From assembly GCA_020061125.1 (NCBI GenBank), contig JAGUYV010000189.1, forward strand, positions 1 through 34,014: a stretch of DNA of 34,014 nt, read 5' to 3'. The first letter of the stretch is position 1, and each line of letters starts with the position of its first letter. The notes under the pieces are model-generated. The model saw only the letters and a program-made list of their open reading frames with translations. It searched no databases and was not told where the DNA came from. The DNA is from a bacterium. GTDB taxonomy: Bacteria > UBP15 > UBA6099 > DSWB01. Positions 27,007 to 33,891 of this stretch are shown here, one piece after another. A program made the position numbers and the translations under genes.

Positions 27007-28197
27007 TTACCTTGCTTCGAGTTTCAGGCCGGATATGGGTTTGCCGTCCGCACCGAGAATGTGGATCTTGAAACGGGACAGGTTGGTCTCGCCAGTCAGT
27101 TTGATCACAACCCGGTTGTCCCCGGCTTTGAATTTGCCTTTGGCCATAAGCTCCTGCTTCAGGGAAGGCCGCTTGCCGGATGAGCGGAACACCTCGGCGC
27201 CGTTCACCCACACCGCAATGTGCGCGTCCGAACTGATGCGGAACATGGCGTCCTTCGCCTTTTTGGTTTTGGCGATGAATGTGGCATACGAGGAAAACTC
27301 GCCGGACGCATCCACGCCCCATTCGTCAATGAGGCGGCTCATGTGGATCACGACTTTGTCCTGAAGCTCGTCGGGAATCACATCCCAGTACACGCCTTCG
27401 TCCTGCGCGCTCTGGGGCAGGCCGGAGTATTCGTCTTTGGCGGGATTGACTTTCTTAATGTTGACCGAGTTGTCCTTGAACTTGTCGTATATGGGAAGGG
27501 CCACGAACATAGCGCGAACGGGCACGCCGCAGGAGTTTTCGGCCAGAGACGCTTTTTCGCGGTACTGTGCGGCGTCCTCGCCCCGGCCTTCGGCGATGTC
27601 CGCATATTCGTTATACAGGGACGCGGTTTTCTGGCTAAGCTCGCTGTCGCAGGGGATGTATTCCAGAGCCTGCGCGAAGAGGTCGGCCTTGGAGATAATG
27701 GTGTCGTCGCGGGTGGCGTAACCGTCCGCGCGTTTCATGAGATCCGCGGCCAGATCCTGCAGCACCGCGCGCGCTGCGTCCGAGACCTTTGCGCTCTTGT
27801 CCTGGGACGCGGTCATGAGCAGCGGCACCCAGTCCTTGCCCGGAACCTTGGGCAGCATGCGCACGATCTCCGCGCGCACTTCTTCGGACTTGTCCGTTTC
27901 GTAGGCTTTTTTCATGGTCTCGAAAACGGATTTGTCTGTGCGGCTTTCCGCATACTGGCCGAGCAGATAGGCGAGGTTTTTGCGCGTGCGCTCATTGTTC
28001 TTTTTGCTGTTGAGCAAAGCCTTCTCTATTGTGTCTTTGGAGCCGGGAGTGGCCAGAAGGCTGGCCATGGCCTTCTGGCATGTAGCGTCGGTGTCGCAGT
28101 TGGCGTCGAGTTTCTTGATGTCGCCGCCGCCGTTGCAGCCCGCGGCGAAAGCAGCGGCCAGCGCGAGTAACAAAAGCAGTGTGCGTGCGGATTTCAT
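27007..28197 (-). CDS. HEAT-like repeat lipoprotein with C-terminal beta-sandwich
   Basis: Lipoprotein of 396 residues: basic n-region, hydrophobic segment and lipobox AAGC with C21 as lipidation site. Residues ~35-160 are helical repeats of HEAT type (RTRKNLAYLLGQYAES; EEVRAEIVRMLPKVPGKDWVPLLMT). A helical linker follows, and the C-terminal ~130 residues resemble a carbohydrate-binding beta-sandwich (AHIAVWVNGAEVFR, then KFKAGDNRVVIKLTG). The role is unknown; a scaffold on the periplasmic or outer face is a reasonable inference. A strong AGGAGG precedes the ATG, and a near-perfect promoter lies about 57 bp upstream. Confidence 0.78.
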   Translation of the reverse strand: MKSARTLLLLLALAAAFAAGCNGGGDIKKLDANCDTDATCQKAMASLLATPGSKDTIEKALLNSKKNNERTRKNLAYLLGQYAESRTDKSVFETMKKAYETDKSEEVRAEIVRMLPKVPGKDWVPLLMTASQDKSAKVSDAARAVLQDLAADLMKRADGYATRDDTIISKADLFAQALEYIPCDSELSQKTASLYNEYADIAEGRGEDAAQYREKASLAENSCGVPVRAMFVALPIYDKFKDNSVNIKKVNPAKDEYSGLPQSAQDEGVYWDVIPDELQDKVVIHMSRLIDEWGVDASGEFSSYATFIAKTKKAKDAMFRISSDAHIAVWVNGAEVFRSSGKRPSLKQELMAKGKFKAGDNRVVIKLTGETNLSRFKIHILGADGKPISGLKLEAR

Positions 28198-28253
28198 GGC
28201 CGGACCTCCTGAAGAACGGATGCGGAGCGCCGCGCCTGCGCGGGTCCGGCTCT

Positions 28254-28283
28254 ATTATATGTTGTCTGGAAAAACCGTGTCAA
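28254..28283 (-). promoter_or_regulatory. Near-consensus sigma70 promoter of the HEAT-like lipoprotein
   Basis: On the minus strand TTGACA (28278-28283) and TATAAT (28254-28259), both perfect hexamers, are 18 bp apart. This is the best promoter in the window and suggests high expression of the downstream lipoprotein. Confidence 0.8.
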
Positions 28284-28300
28284 AGTGAGCGGCCGCCCGG

Positions 28301-28411
28301 AGTGCCCGAACGCGGCTGTGCCTGCACCACTTCGTTGCGGGCGGCGGGCTGTTCATTGCAACACGCCATGGATTTTTGGCGATTTGTTTTGAGCGTGCGA
28401 TACAGAGATAC
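28301..28411. other. Non-coding spacer
   Basis: Sequence between the lipoprotein promoter and the repeat-bounded element. I see no gene, hairpin terminator or promoter in it. Base composition is ordinary for the window. Confidence 0.5.
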
Positions 28412-28846
28412 ATCCCCCTTGATCCCCCTTCATTAAGGGGGACCTTTGAGCCGGGTCAGCTTGATTGCCAGATAGTCAAAGGTAAAATTTTGCGCAGGCA
28501 ACATTTCATTACGATGGCTGATGGAACAATCCAATCTTTATAACAACAGAATAGGAATGATATGGTTTTCCTTTATCAAAAAAAATTGCATTGCTAATGC
28601 AGTAAAACATATTCTTGATTTTGTTTCATCTGTAAATTCGCTCTTCTTTTTTTTGTTGTTTTTTGGCTTTGCATTTTGAATTGTGGAAGAACATTCGATA
28701 CTGTCGAAATTGATTTCATGCGATTTCCTGCAACTGGAGCAAATTTAATCATTTTATTGTTTCAGAGATTGATTTGTTTGCGTTTTTTGGCGCGCAGTGA
28801 CGGACAAGCTTCAGGTCCCCCTTAGCAAAGGGGGATCAAGGGGGAT
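28412..28846. repeat. AT-rich element bounded by 34-bp inverted repeats (MITE/REP-pair-like)
   Basis: The left repeat (28412-28445) and right repeat (28813-28846) are inverted copies: each reads ATCCCCCTTGATCCCCCTT, four variable bases, then AAGGGGGACCT. Each copy also folds on itself through CCCCCTT/AAGGGGG. The 367-bp interior is very AT-rich with long T tracts, in sharp contrast to the GC-rich flanks, and encodes no transposase. Similarity between the copies stops at the repeat ends. No clear target-site duplication is seen. This could be a non-autonomous mobile element (MITE) or two REP-type palindromes flanking acquired DNA. Confidence 0.7.
28557..28679 (+). CDS. Possible 40-residue hydrophobic peptide (doubtful)
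   Basis: Inside the AT-rich element, ATG 28557 with AGGA directly upstream (spacing too short) opens a 40-codon frame ending in TGA. It encodes a basic/polar first half and a Phe/Leu-rich hydrophobic second half (SLFFFLLFFGFAF). The hydrophobic tail largely reflects the T tracts, so a chance frame is the more likely explanation. Confidence 0.15.
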   Translation: MIWFSFIKKNCIANAVKHILDFVSSVNSLFFFLLFFGFAF

Positions 28847-28917
28847 ATGCCCTCGTTTCGCAAATTCGATATGAACGCTTTGTCTCATCCCTCTCCGCTT
28901 TCCCGCCTTGCCTGGAA

Positions 28918-28947
28918 CTGAAAGGTTTCCCGGCTGTCGGATATGAT
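28918..28947 (+). promoter_or_regulatory. Candidate promoter of the Cys-rich exported protein
   Basis: CTGAAA (28918-28923) and TATGAT (28942-28947) are 18 bp apart, 42 bp before the ATG at 28990. The -35 is only partly like consensus. Confidence 0.4.
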
Positions 28948-28989
28948 ATAACAGGCTGTATCAACGACCGCATCAAACGGAGGACAATT

Positions 28990-29715
28990 ATGAATAACTT
29001 CAAGCTCAAAATAACGGCCATGTTCCTGCTGCTTGCGGCGCTGGCCGCTGCGCCTGCGCTGGCCGCGCAATCCGTGCGCATCGAATCCATGTCCTGCTCG
29101 GGCGTTCCGACCAGCGTCATGACCCAGGCCATGGAAAGCGAATGGGCGGACACGGGGGCGTCGTGCATCAGTTGCATGGCGTGCGGGTGCTCGTGCACGG
29201 CCGATGGCGTATATGTCGCGGACGGCCTGCGCATTGACGCCACGCGCGTGTCCTGCGAGGGCAAGACTTATACTCTCGTAGCCGGAAACCGATCCTACAA
29301 ATGCGACAGCGTGATAATGAAGCCCGCGGACACGAAAAAGAAAATCGGCGGTCCCCTCGCCGGCAGCCACTTGCTGGACTGCGAGCCGTTGCCCATGGAC
29401 TGGGCACTGGACTGTTTCGCCTATCCGGGCGCGAGCCTAGTCAGCCAGAGCAGCGGCCGGTTCAATTTCGATGGAGACGCATTTTCGGACCAACGCTACA
29501 TTTGGAAAGTGTTCGTAACCGGCGACAAATTCGATGAAGTCAATGCCTTTTTCCGCTCCAGGCTGGGGCAGGAAGTGCGCGCCGTGATGGCCAACGCCAA
29601 ACCCATGGCCGTGTTCCCGATACGGGCGGGCAACTCCTCGGTGACCGTGACCGCGGATGAACGGGCGCGCAAGGTTTACATCACCGTTTTCAAATATGAA
29701 AGCGGGCTGGATTAA
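28990..29715 (+). CDS. Cysteine-rich exported protein of unknown function
   Basis: Not recognised. The 241-residue product has a clear Sec signal peptide (cleavage near ALA/AQ, residue 26). The mature protein has ten cysteines: C36, the dense cluster C59-x2-C62-x2-C65-x-C67-x-C69, C89, C105, C131 and C142. The even number suits disulfides, while the cluster could also bind a metal. The last ~90 residues lack Cys and look like an alpha/beta domain (FNFDGDAFSDQRYIWKVFVTG). GGAGGA lies upstream of the ATG. The MBL-fold gene begins 6 bp after its stop if its long form is used. Confidence 0.75.
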   Translation: MNNFKLKITAMFLLLAALAAAPALAAQSVRIESMSCSGVPTSVMTQAMESEWADTGASCISCMACGCSCTADGVYVADGLRIDATRVSCEGKTYTLVAGNRSYKCDSVIMKPADTKKKIGGPLAGSHLLDCEPLPMDWALDCFAYPGASLVSQSSGRFNFDGDAFSDQRYIWKVFVTGDKFDEVNAFFRSRLGQEVRAVMANAKPMAVFPIRAGNSSVTVTADERARKVYITVFKYESGLD

Positions 29716-29721
29716 GGGTCC

Positions 29722-30456
29722 GTGCGCCGCGCCGCCGCGCTGTCAGTTCTGTTTGCGGCTCTGGTGTGCGCCGGGTGCAGGAACGCGCCCGGCCCGCGCG
29801 GTGTTATAATGCATGGAAGCAAAAACGAACCGAAAGGCAAACGCACCGCCATGACCATTGACACAATACAAGTGGGAATGCTTGAAACCAACTGCTACAT
29901 CATATCCGACGAAGACAGCAATGCGGCCATCATTGACCCCGGGGCCGAGCCGGGCAGAATCATTGAAATCATAGAAAGCCGCAAGCTCGTGGTGAGGGCC
30001 ATATTGCTCACGCATACGCACAACGACCATGTGGGCGCGCTCCAGGCCGTGCGCGAACGGTTCCAGGTTCCGGTCGTCATATCCGAACCCGAGGCGCGAT
30101 TCTACAATGTGCGCGCCGATGAAATGGAACCTTTTCAGGGACGCATTCAAGGACAGAAATTCCTCACCATCAATCACGGCGATCAGATACCCGTGGGGCG
30201 GCTCACCCTCACCGCGCTCATGACGCCCGGACACACGCCCGGCGGCACATGCTACAGGAACGGCGGCGATGTGTTTACCGGCGACACCCTGTTCCAGGAC
30301 GGCGTGGGACGCACGGATTTCCCCGGCGGCAACACCACGCAGCTCATGGAATCCATCCGTGTGAATCTGCTCTCCCTGCCTGATCACACGCGCATTTATC
30401 CGGGACACGGCCCATCCTCAACCATCGGCATCGAACGCGACTACTTCGGTTCGTGA
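29722..30456 (+). CDS. MBL-fold hydrolase (glyoxalase II-like); long form may be a lipoprotein
   Basis: Metallo-beta-lactamase fold with the binuclear zinc motif THTHNDH (H55, H57, D59, H60 from ATG 29851), TPGHTPGGT, FTGDTLFQDGVGRTD and PGHGPSS. The short, 202-residue form starting MTIDTIQVGMLETNCYII matches the cytoplasmic glyoxalase II-like hydrolases that act on thioesters. The frame, however, opens at GTG 29722 and adds 43 residues that look like a lipoprotein signal peptide: two Arg, a hydrophobic stretch, and lipobox VCAGC with C19. The short form has its own TATAAT at 29805-29810; the long form would be coupled to the preceding gene. Which form is made is unresolved, and the substrate is unknown. 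Confidence 0.88.
   Translation: MRRAAALSVLFAALVCAGCRNAPGPRGVIMHGSKNEPKGKRTAMTIDTIQVGMLETNCYIISDEDSNAAIIDPGAEPGRIIEIIESRKLVVRAILLTHTHNDHVGALQAVRERFQVPVVISEPEARFYNVRADEMEPFQGRIQGQKFLTINHGDQIPVGRLTLTALMTPGHTPGGTCYRNGGDVFTGDTLFQDGVGRTDFPGGNTTQLMESIRVNLLSLPDHTRIYPGHGPSSTIGIERDYFGS
29805..29810 (+). promoter_or_regulatory. Candidate internal -10 box for the short MBL-fold protein
   Basis: Consensus TATAAT 40 bp upstream of ATG 29851 and inside the longer reading frame. No clear -35. GAAAGG at 29832-29837 is a possible but distant (13 bp) ribosome site. Confidence 0.35.
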
Positions 30457-30468
30457 GCCGAGCGGCTC
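30455..30468 (+). terminator. Weak hairpin after the MBL-fold gene
   Basis: GAGCCG and CGGCTC form a short stem overlapping the stop codon, followed by GCTTCATTTC. The T-run is poor, so termination is uncertain. The convergent gene ends at 30515. Confidence 0.3.
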
Positions 30469-30514
30469 GCTTCATTTCGAAATTACATGTTGCCCACTAT
30501 AAAAGGAATAGTGT

Positions 30515-31183
30515 TCATATGATAGTGCGCGTGGCGTTGCCGGTGAATTCCGCGTGCAGGTAATCGAATAGGAGCCAGCCCACGCCGGCAAGGCTTTCCA
30601 TGTCCAGGAACTTGTCGGCGCGGTCCTCGAACATGATGCGCGTTTCCGCGGGGAATTCCTCATCCGCATCATTGAACAGCAGAAGGACCGGAACTTCGGG
30701 CAGGGCCTGAAACATGCGAATGAGATCGTATTGCAGCGGCTGCTCGAGCTGCGGCTTGACCCCGCCCATGGCGTCGCAGGCCTTTTCCAGCAGCTCGAGT
30801 TTTCCGGAAAATATTTTGGCGAGGGGTTCCTCGACGCTGGTCCGGAATCCGCCCACGAACGGCGCGGCGTCCATGAAATCTCGATACAGAACCCAGTTGC
30901 TTGAAAACGGGAACGCGTGAGGGAACCGGATCACGAACTGGCACAGGACCACGATTTCCGCATGCACCAGTGGTTTGTTTTCAGGATATTCGATGCCGCG
31001 CGAGCAGATATGGTAGCGCCTCCCGAACAGGCGCACGGGAAGCATGTCACGGTCCATTTCCACATTAAGCCTTTTGGCCAACTCCGGCAGATTGCGTTCG
31101 CCGATCTGTTTGAGATACATCTGGTAAGTTTCGCCGAACACATCGCCCGCGCTCGGCGGCTGGATTTTGCTGTTGTCCGTCAT
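30515..31183 (-). CDS. DUF3786-like protein
   Basis: Cytoplasmic protein of 222 residues with no signal peptide or membrane helix. The layout resembles DUF3786: an N-terminal helix with YQMYLKQIGERNLPELAKRL, RYHICSRGIEYPENK, a helix around EIVVLCQFVIRF, the YRDFMDAAPFVGGFR segment, then LPEVPVLLLFNDADEEFPAE near 165-185, which is the characteristic acidic stretch. Family function is unknown; it is found mainly in anaerobic bacteria and archaea, sometimes beside corrinoid or methyl-transfer proteins. It begins 15 bp after the end of the sialidase-fold gene, so the two share a transcript. Confidence 0.7.
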   Translation of the reverse strand: MTDNSKIQPPSAGDVFGETYQMYLKQIGERNLPELAKRLNVEMDRDMLPVRLFGRRYHICSRGIEYPENKPLVHAEIVVLCQFVIRFPHAFPFSSNWVLYRDFMDAAPFVGGFRTSVEEPLAKIFSGKLELLEKACDAMGGVKPQLEQPLQYDLIRMFQALPEVPVLLLFNDADEEFPAETRIMFEDRADKFLDMESLAGVGWLLFDYLHAEFTGNATRTII

Positions 31184-31198
31184 GGTGTGCCTTTCTGG

Positions 31199-32299
31199 TC
31201 AGTTTCCGCGCAGCCAGGCTTCGTTGAAGGCGGCGTGCCTAATGGAAGCGCGATTGTTGGCGGTGTATGTGAGATGGATGGTTCCGTCCGGTGATTGGGA
31301 CAGGAAGGGATAGGAAAACTCCTCGGACGCTGTTTCCAGTGTTTTATCGAAGGGCCAGGTTTTGCCTCCGTCTTCGGAAAGGGCAACTTTGAGGGGAGTG
31401 CGCACGAATTTGCTGTCGTTCCACACCAGCACGAGCGCGCCGCTGCGCAGGGCGATGAGGGCGATGCCGCTGTCCGGGTTGTTGAGCTTGTGCTGGAACG
31501 GCGTTTTCCAGGTCCGGCCGTTGTCGCTTGAAAGTGACACCCAGATTCTGCCCGGCACAGTGTGATGGCGCGCGAACAGGATGTAGTTTTCGCCGCCGAG
31601 CGGCGCTACGGACGGCTGCAGGTGCGCGGGTTCGGTGAGCGGCACGGGATATTCCTCAAAGGATTCAAAGCCGTCGCCGCTGATCCAGATCACGGATTGC
31701 ATGGGCTGGCCCGGGCGTTCGAGGTACACGGGCAGCATCACGGATCCGTCTTGCATTTCCAGGGCGTTGGCCCTGATGACATAGCCTGTTTCCTTTGAAA
31801 TTTGCCGCGGCTCGGACCATGTGCGCCCGCTGTCCGCGGAAGTCATGGCGAAGATGTGGCAGGTGCCCCAGTCGGCCCAGCCCTCGCCGTATTTAATCAC
31901 ATAGAACAGCCACACCGTGTTCCGTGAATCCACGAACAGCACGGAATTGCCGAGCGCGTATTGTTTGTCTTCCACGAGAAGGTAGGGCGCATCCCATGCG
32001 GCCGCGCCCCTGGGCTTGCGCGCGGCCCACAGGTTCACATCCGGCAGGCCCTCGCGGGAACCTCCGAACCAGGTGGCGAGCAGGCTGCCGTCGGGCATGG
32101 GGGCGATGGTCGAGGCGTGGTTGGCCGGGCGCGCGGGATCGGGCGCGAATATGAGTTGCGTTTCAAAGAAAGGCGCGTTCGAGGCCATGGCCTTGCCTCC
32201 CATGAAAAGGCAAAGAACCGCGGCCGCAACAAATACGCGGATTGCGCGCGCGGCCCCATTCACCTTGCCGGATTTGCATTGAGCATTTTTCATCTTCAT
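31199..32299 (-). CDS. Exported sialidase-fold (BNR/Asp-box) protein
   Basis: Protein of 366 residues with an N-terminal signal sequence (cleavage near AMA/SN, about residue 40). The six-bladed propeller of the sialidase superfamily is indicated by Asp boxes SADSGRTW, SSDNGRTW and SEDGGKTW. The first strand region, HASTIAPMPDGSLLATWFGGSREG, read in parts, is typical of the exo-alpha-sialidase-like (BNR_2) family. Such proteins hydrolyse or bind terminal sugars, but the family also has many members without sialidase activity, so the substrate is open. Its start lies 12 bp after the glcD-like stop, suggesting one transcript. Confidence 0.85.
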   Translation of the reverse strand: MKMKNAQCKSGKVNGAARAIRVFVAAAVLCLFMGGKAMASNAPFFETQLIFAPDPARPANHASTIAPMPDGSLLATWFGGSREGLPDVNLWAARKPRGAAAWDAPYLLVEDKQYALGNSVLFVDSRNTVWLFYVIKYGEGWADWGTCHIFAMTSADSGRTWSEPRQISKETGYVIRANALEMQDGSVMLPVYLERPGQPMQSVIWISGDGFESFEEYPVPLTEPAHLQPSVAPLGGENYILFARHHTVPGRIWVSLSSDNGRTWKTPFQHKLNNPDSGIALIALRSGALVLVWNDSKFVRTPLKVALSEDGGKTWPFDKTLETASEEFSYPFLSQSPDGTIHLTYTANNRASIRHAAFNEAWLRGN

Positions 32300-32311
32300 A
32301 TCGTATTCATC

Positions 32312-33727
32312 TCACACCACATCGTTGTCCGGAAACACTTTTCCGGGGTTAAGAATTCCGAGCGGATCGAAAACTTTTTTGATGCCCTTCATGAGTTCGA
32401 GTTCGGCGCGGCCCACGGCAAGGGGCAAGTGATTGTTCTGCAGGCACCCGATGCCGTGTTCTCCGGACAGGGTTCCGCCCATGGCCACCACGATCTTGTG
32501 CAGTTCTGTGACGGCGCCGGGCAGTTTGGTTTTCCATTCCTGTTCCGAAAGCGCGCTTTTCACAATGTTGCAGTGGATGTTTCCGTCCCCGGCGTGACCG
32601 TAGCAGATGGTGCGGATGCCGTGGCGCGCGGCAACATCTTTGATGGCGCGCACCAGCTCCGGGAGCATGGCGCGGGGCACGACCGTGTCTTCCTCGCGGT
32701 ATGCGGAATGCTTTTTTACGGCTTCGCCCATGGCGCGGCGAACGCTCCAGAGCTGCTCCTGTTTTGCCGGGGATTCGGCCACGAGCACATCAGACGCGCC
32801 GCCGTCAAGGCAAGCCTGGCCCGCGCGCTCGATGTCCGCCTGGATCACGGTTTCGTCGTCGCCGTCCAGTTCGAGCAGGAGCAGTGCGTGCGCGTCGCTG
32901 CAAGGGAAAGGGCGGTCGAGCATGCGCACCGCGTTCTGGATGGCGTCGCGTTCCATAAACTCCGCGGCGCACGGGAAAATGCGGTTCATGAAAATGGCGT
33001 TGAGCGCGGCCGTGGCGTGGTCCAGGGACGAGAACGGTGCGAGCAGAGTGCGGCGCAGCCGGGGCAAGGGAATGAGGCGCACGATGATTTTCGTGATCAC
33101 CGCGAGCGTGCCTTCAGAGCCGATGAGCAACTGCGTCAGATCATAACCGGTGACATTTTTGAGCAGCTTGCCGCCGGTGTTGATGATGTCACCGTTCGGG
33201 AGCACGGCTTCGAGACCTCGGACATAGTCTCGCGTCACGCCGTATTTGAGGGTGCGGGGTCCGCCCGCGCACTCGGCCAGGTTCCCGCCCAGGGTGCAGC
33301 TTGCGCGGCTGGCCGGGTCCGGGGGATAGAACAGCCCGAGCGCTTCCGCGGCTTCGTGAAGATTCTGCGTTATCACGCCCGGCTCGCACACGGCCATGAA
33401 GTTTTTCGTGTCAATCTCCAGGATGCCGTTCATGCGTTCGAGGGACAGGACCACGCCGCCGCGCACGGGCAGGGCGCCGCCGCTCAAGCCCGTGCCGCCC
33501 CCGCGCGGGGTCACGGGTACGCGCCCGGCGCTGCACAGGCGCATGATCTCCGATATCTGCTCCGTGGCGCGCGGCTTGACCACGGCCTCGGGCGTGTATT
33601 GCAAATCTTCGGTTTCGTCGTGCGTGTACGGCTCGATGTCGAAAGAGGAAGTGAGCACATGCTCCGCCCCGGCGATGCGCTCAAGCTGTGTGACGATCTG
33701 CTGTGTGACGGGGTTGAACTGGTCCAT
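32312..33727 (-). CDS. FAD-linked oxidase, GlcD-like (glycolate/D-lactate dehydrogenase subunit)
   Basis: Protein of 471 residues in the VAO/PCMH flavoprotein family that oxidises 2-hydroxy acids such as glycolate or D-lactate. The FAD-binding domain has PVTPRGGGTGLSGGALP (71-87), PPDPASRASCTLGGNLAECAGG (135-156, in part) and TGYDLTQLLIGSEGT; the C-terminal domain has the conserved SGEHGIG (421-427) and ends with the usual NPGKVFPD. There is no signal peptide. The partner subunits GlcE and GlcF (Fe-S) are not in the window, so its electron acceptor is unclear. GGAAGGAG lies upstream of the ATG, and a TATAAT is at 33751-33756 on the minus strand. Confidence 0.93.
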   Translation of the reverse strand: MDQFNPVTQQIVTQLERIAGAEHVLTSSFDIEPYTHDETEDLQYTPEAVVKPRATEQISEIMRLCSAGRVPVTPRGGGTGLSGGALPVRGGVVLSLERMNGILEIDTKNFMAVCEPGVITQNLHEAAEALGLFYPPDPASRASCTLGGNLAECAGGPRTLKYGVTRDYVRGLEAVLPNGDIINTGGKLLKNVTGYDLTQLLIGSEGTLAVITKIIVRLIPLPRLRRTLLAPFSSLDHATAALNAIFMNRIFPCAAEFMERDAIQNAVRMLDRPFPCSDAHALLLLELDGDDETVIQADIERAGQACLDGGASDVLVAESPAKQEQLWSVRRAMGEAVKKHSAYREEDTVVPRAMLPELVRAIKDVAARHGIRTICYGHAGDGNIHCNIVKSALSEQEWKTKLPGAVTELHKIVVAMGGTLSGEHGIGCLQNNHLPLAVGRAELELMKGIKKVFDPLGILNPGKVFPDNDVV

Positions 33728-33750
33728 GCGCGCGGCTCCGCTCCTTCCGC

Positions 33751-33756
33751 ATTATA
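33751..33756 (-). promoter_or_regulatory. Candidate -10 box of the glcD-like gene
   Basis: Consensus TATAAT on the minus strand, about 24 bp upstream of the ATG. The best -35 candidate at 17 bp is TTTTAA, which is poor. An AACCGGTT palindrome lies further upstream in the same intergenic region. Confidence 0.4.
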
Positions 33757-33799
33757 AACGATCCCCGAACCGGTTAAAATCATAGCTCCATATCCTGTT

Positions 33800-33825
33800 T
33801 TGAAATCATGTAAATGCTGTATAAT
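33800..33825 (+). promoter_or_regulatory. Candidate promoter of the truncated lipoprotein gene
   Basis: TATAAT at 33820-33825, with TTGAAA at 33800-33805 only 14 bp upstream, which is too close for a standard -35. The TTTTGAAATCATG stretch here is identical over 13 bases to the one upstream of enolase. Confidence 0.4.
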
Positions 33826-33891
33826 CCATTAAATAAAAGGAAAGTCAGAGATCGTTCAAGTTTGAGCCGGGAATGACGATAAAGAAATAAC

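Noticed and set aside
28446-28812. Truncated transposase or RAYT gene in the AT-rich core
   Set aside because: No frame of more than about 40 codons and no transposase motif can be read there.
30495-30513. CACTAT/ATAGTG stem between the convergent MBL and DUF3786 genes as a terminator
   Set aside because: The stem is only 6 AT-rich base pairs and has no T-run on either strand.
31961-33757. 598-codon open frame antisense to the sialidase-fold and GlcD-like genes
   Set aside because: It spans two well-supported genes on the other strand and their junction, with low-complexity His/Ala/Gly composition.
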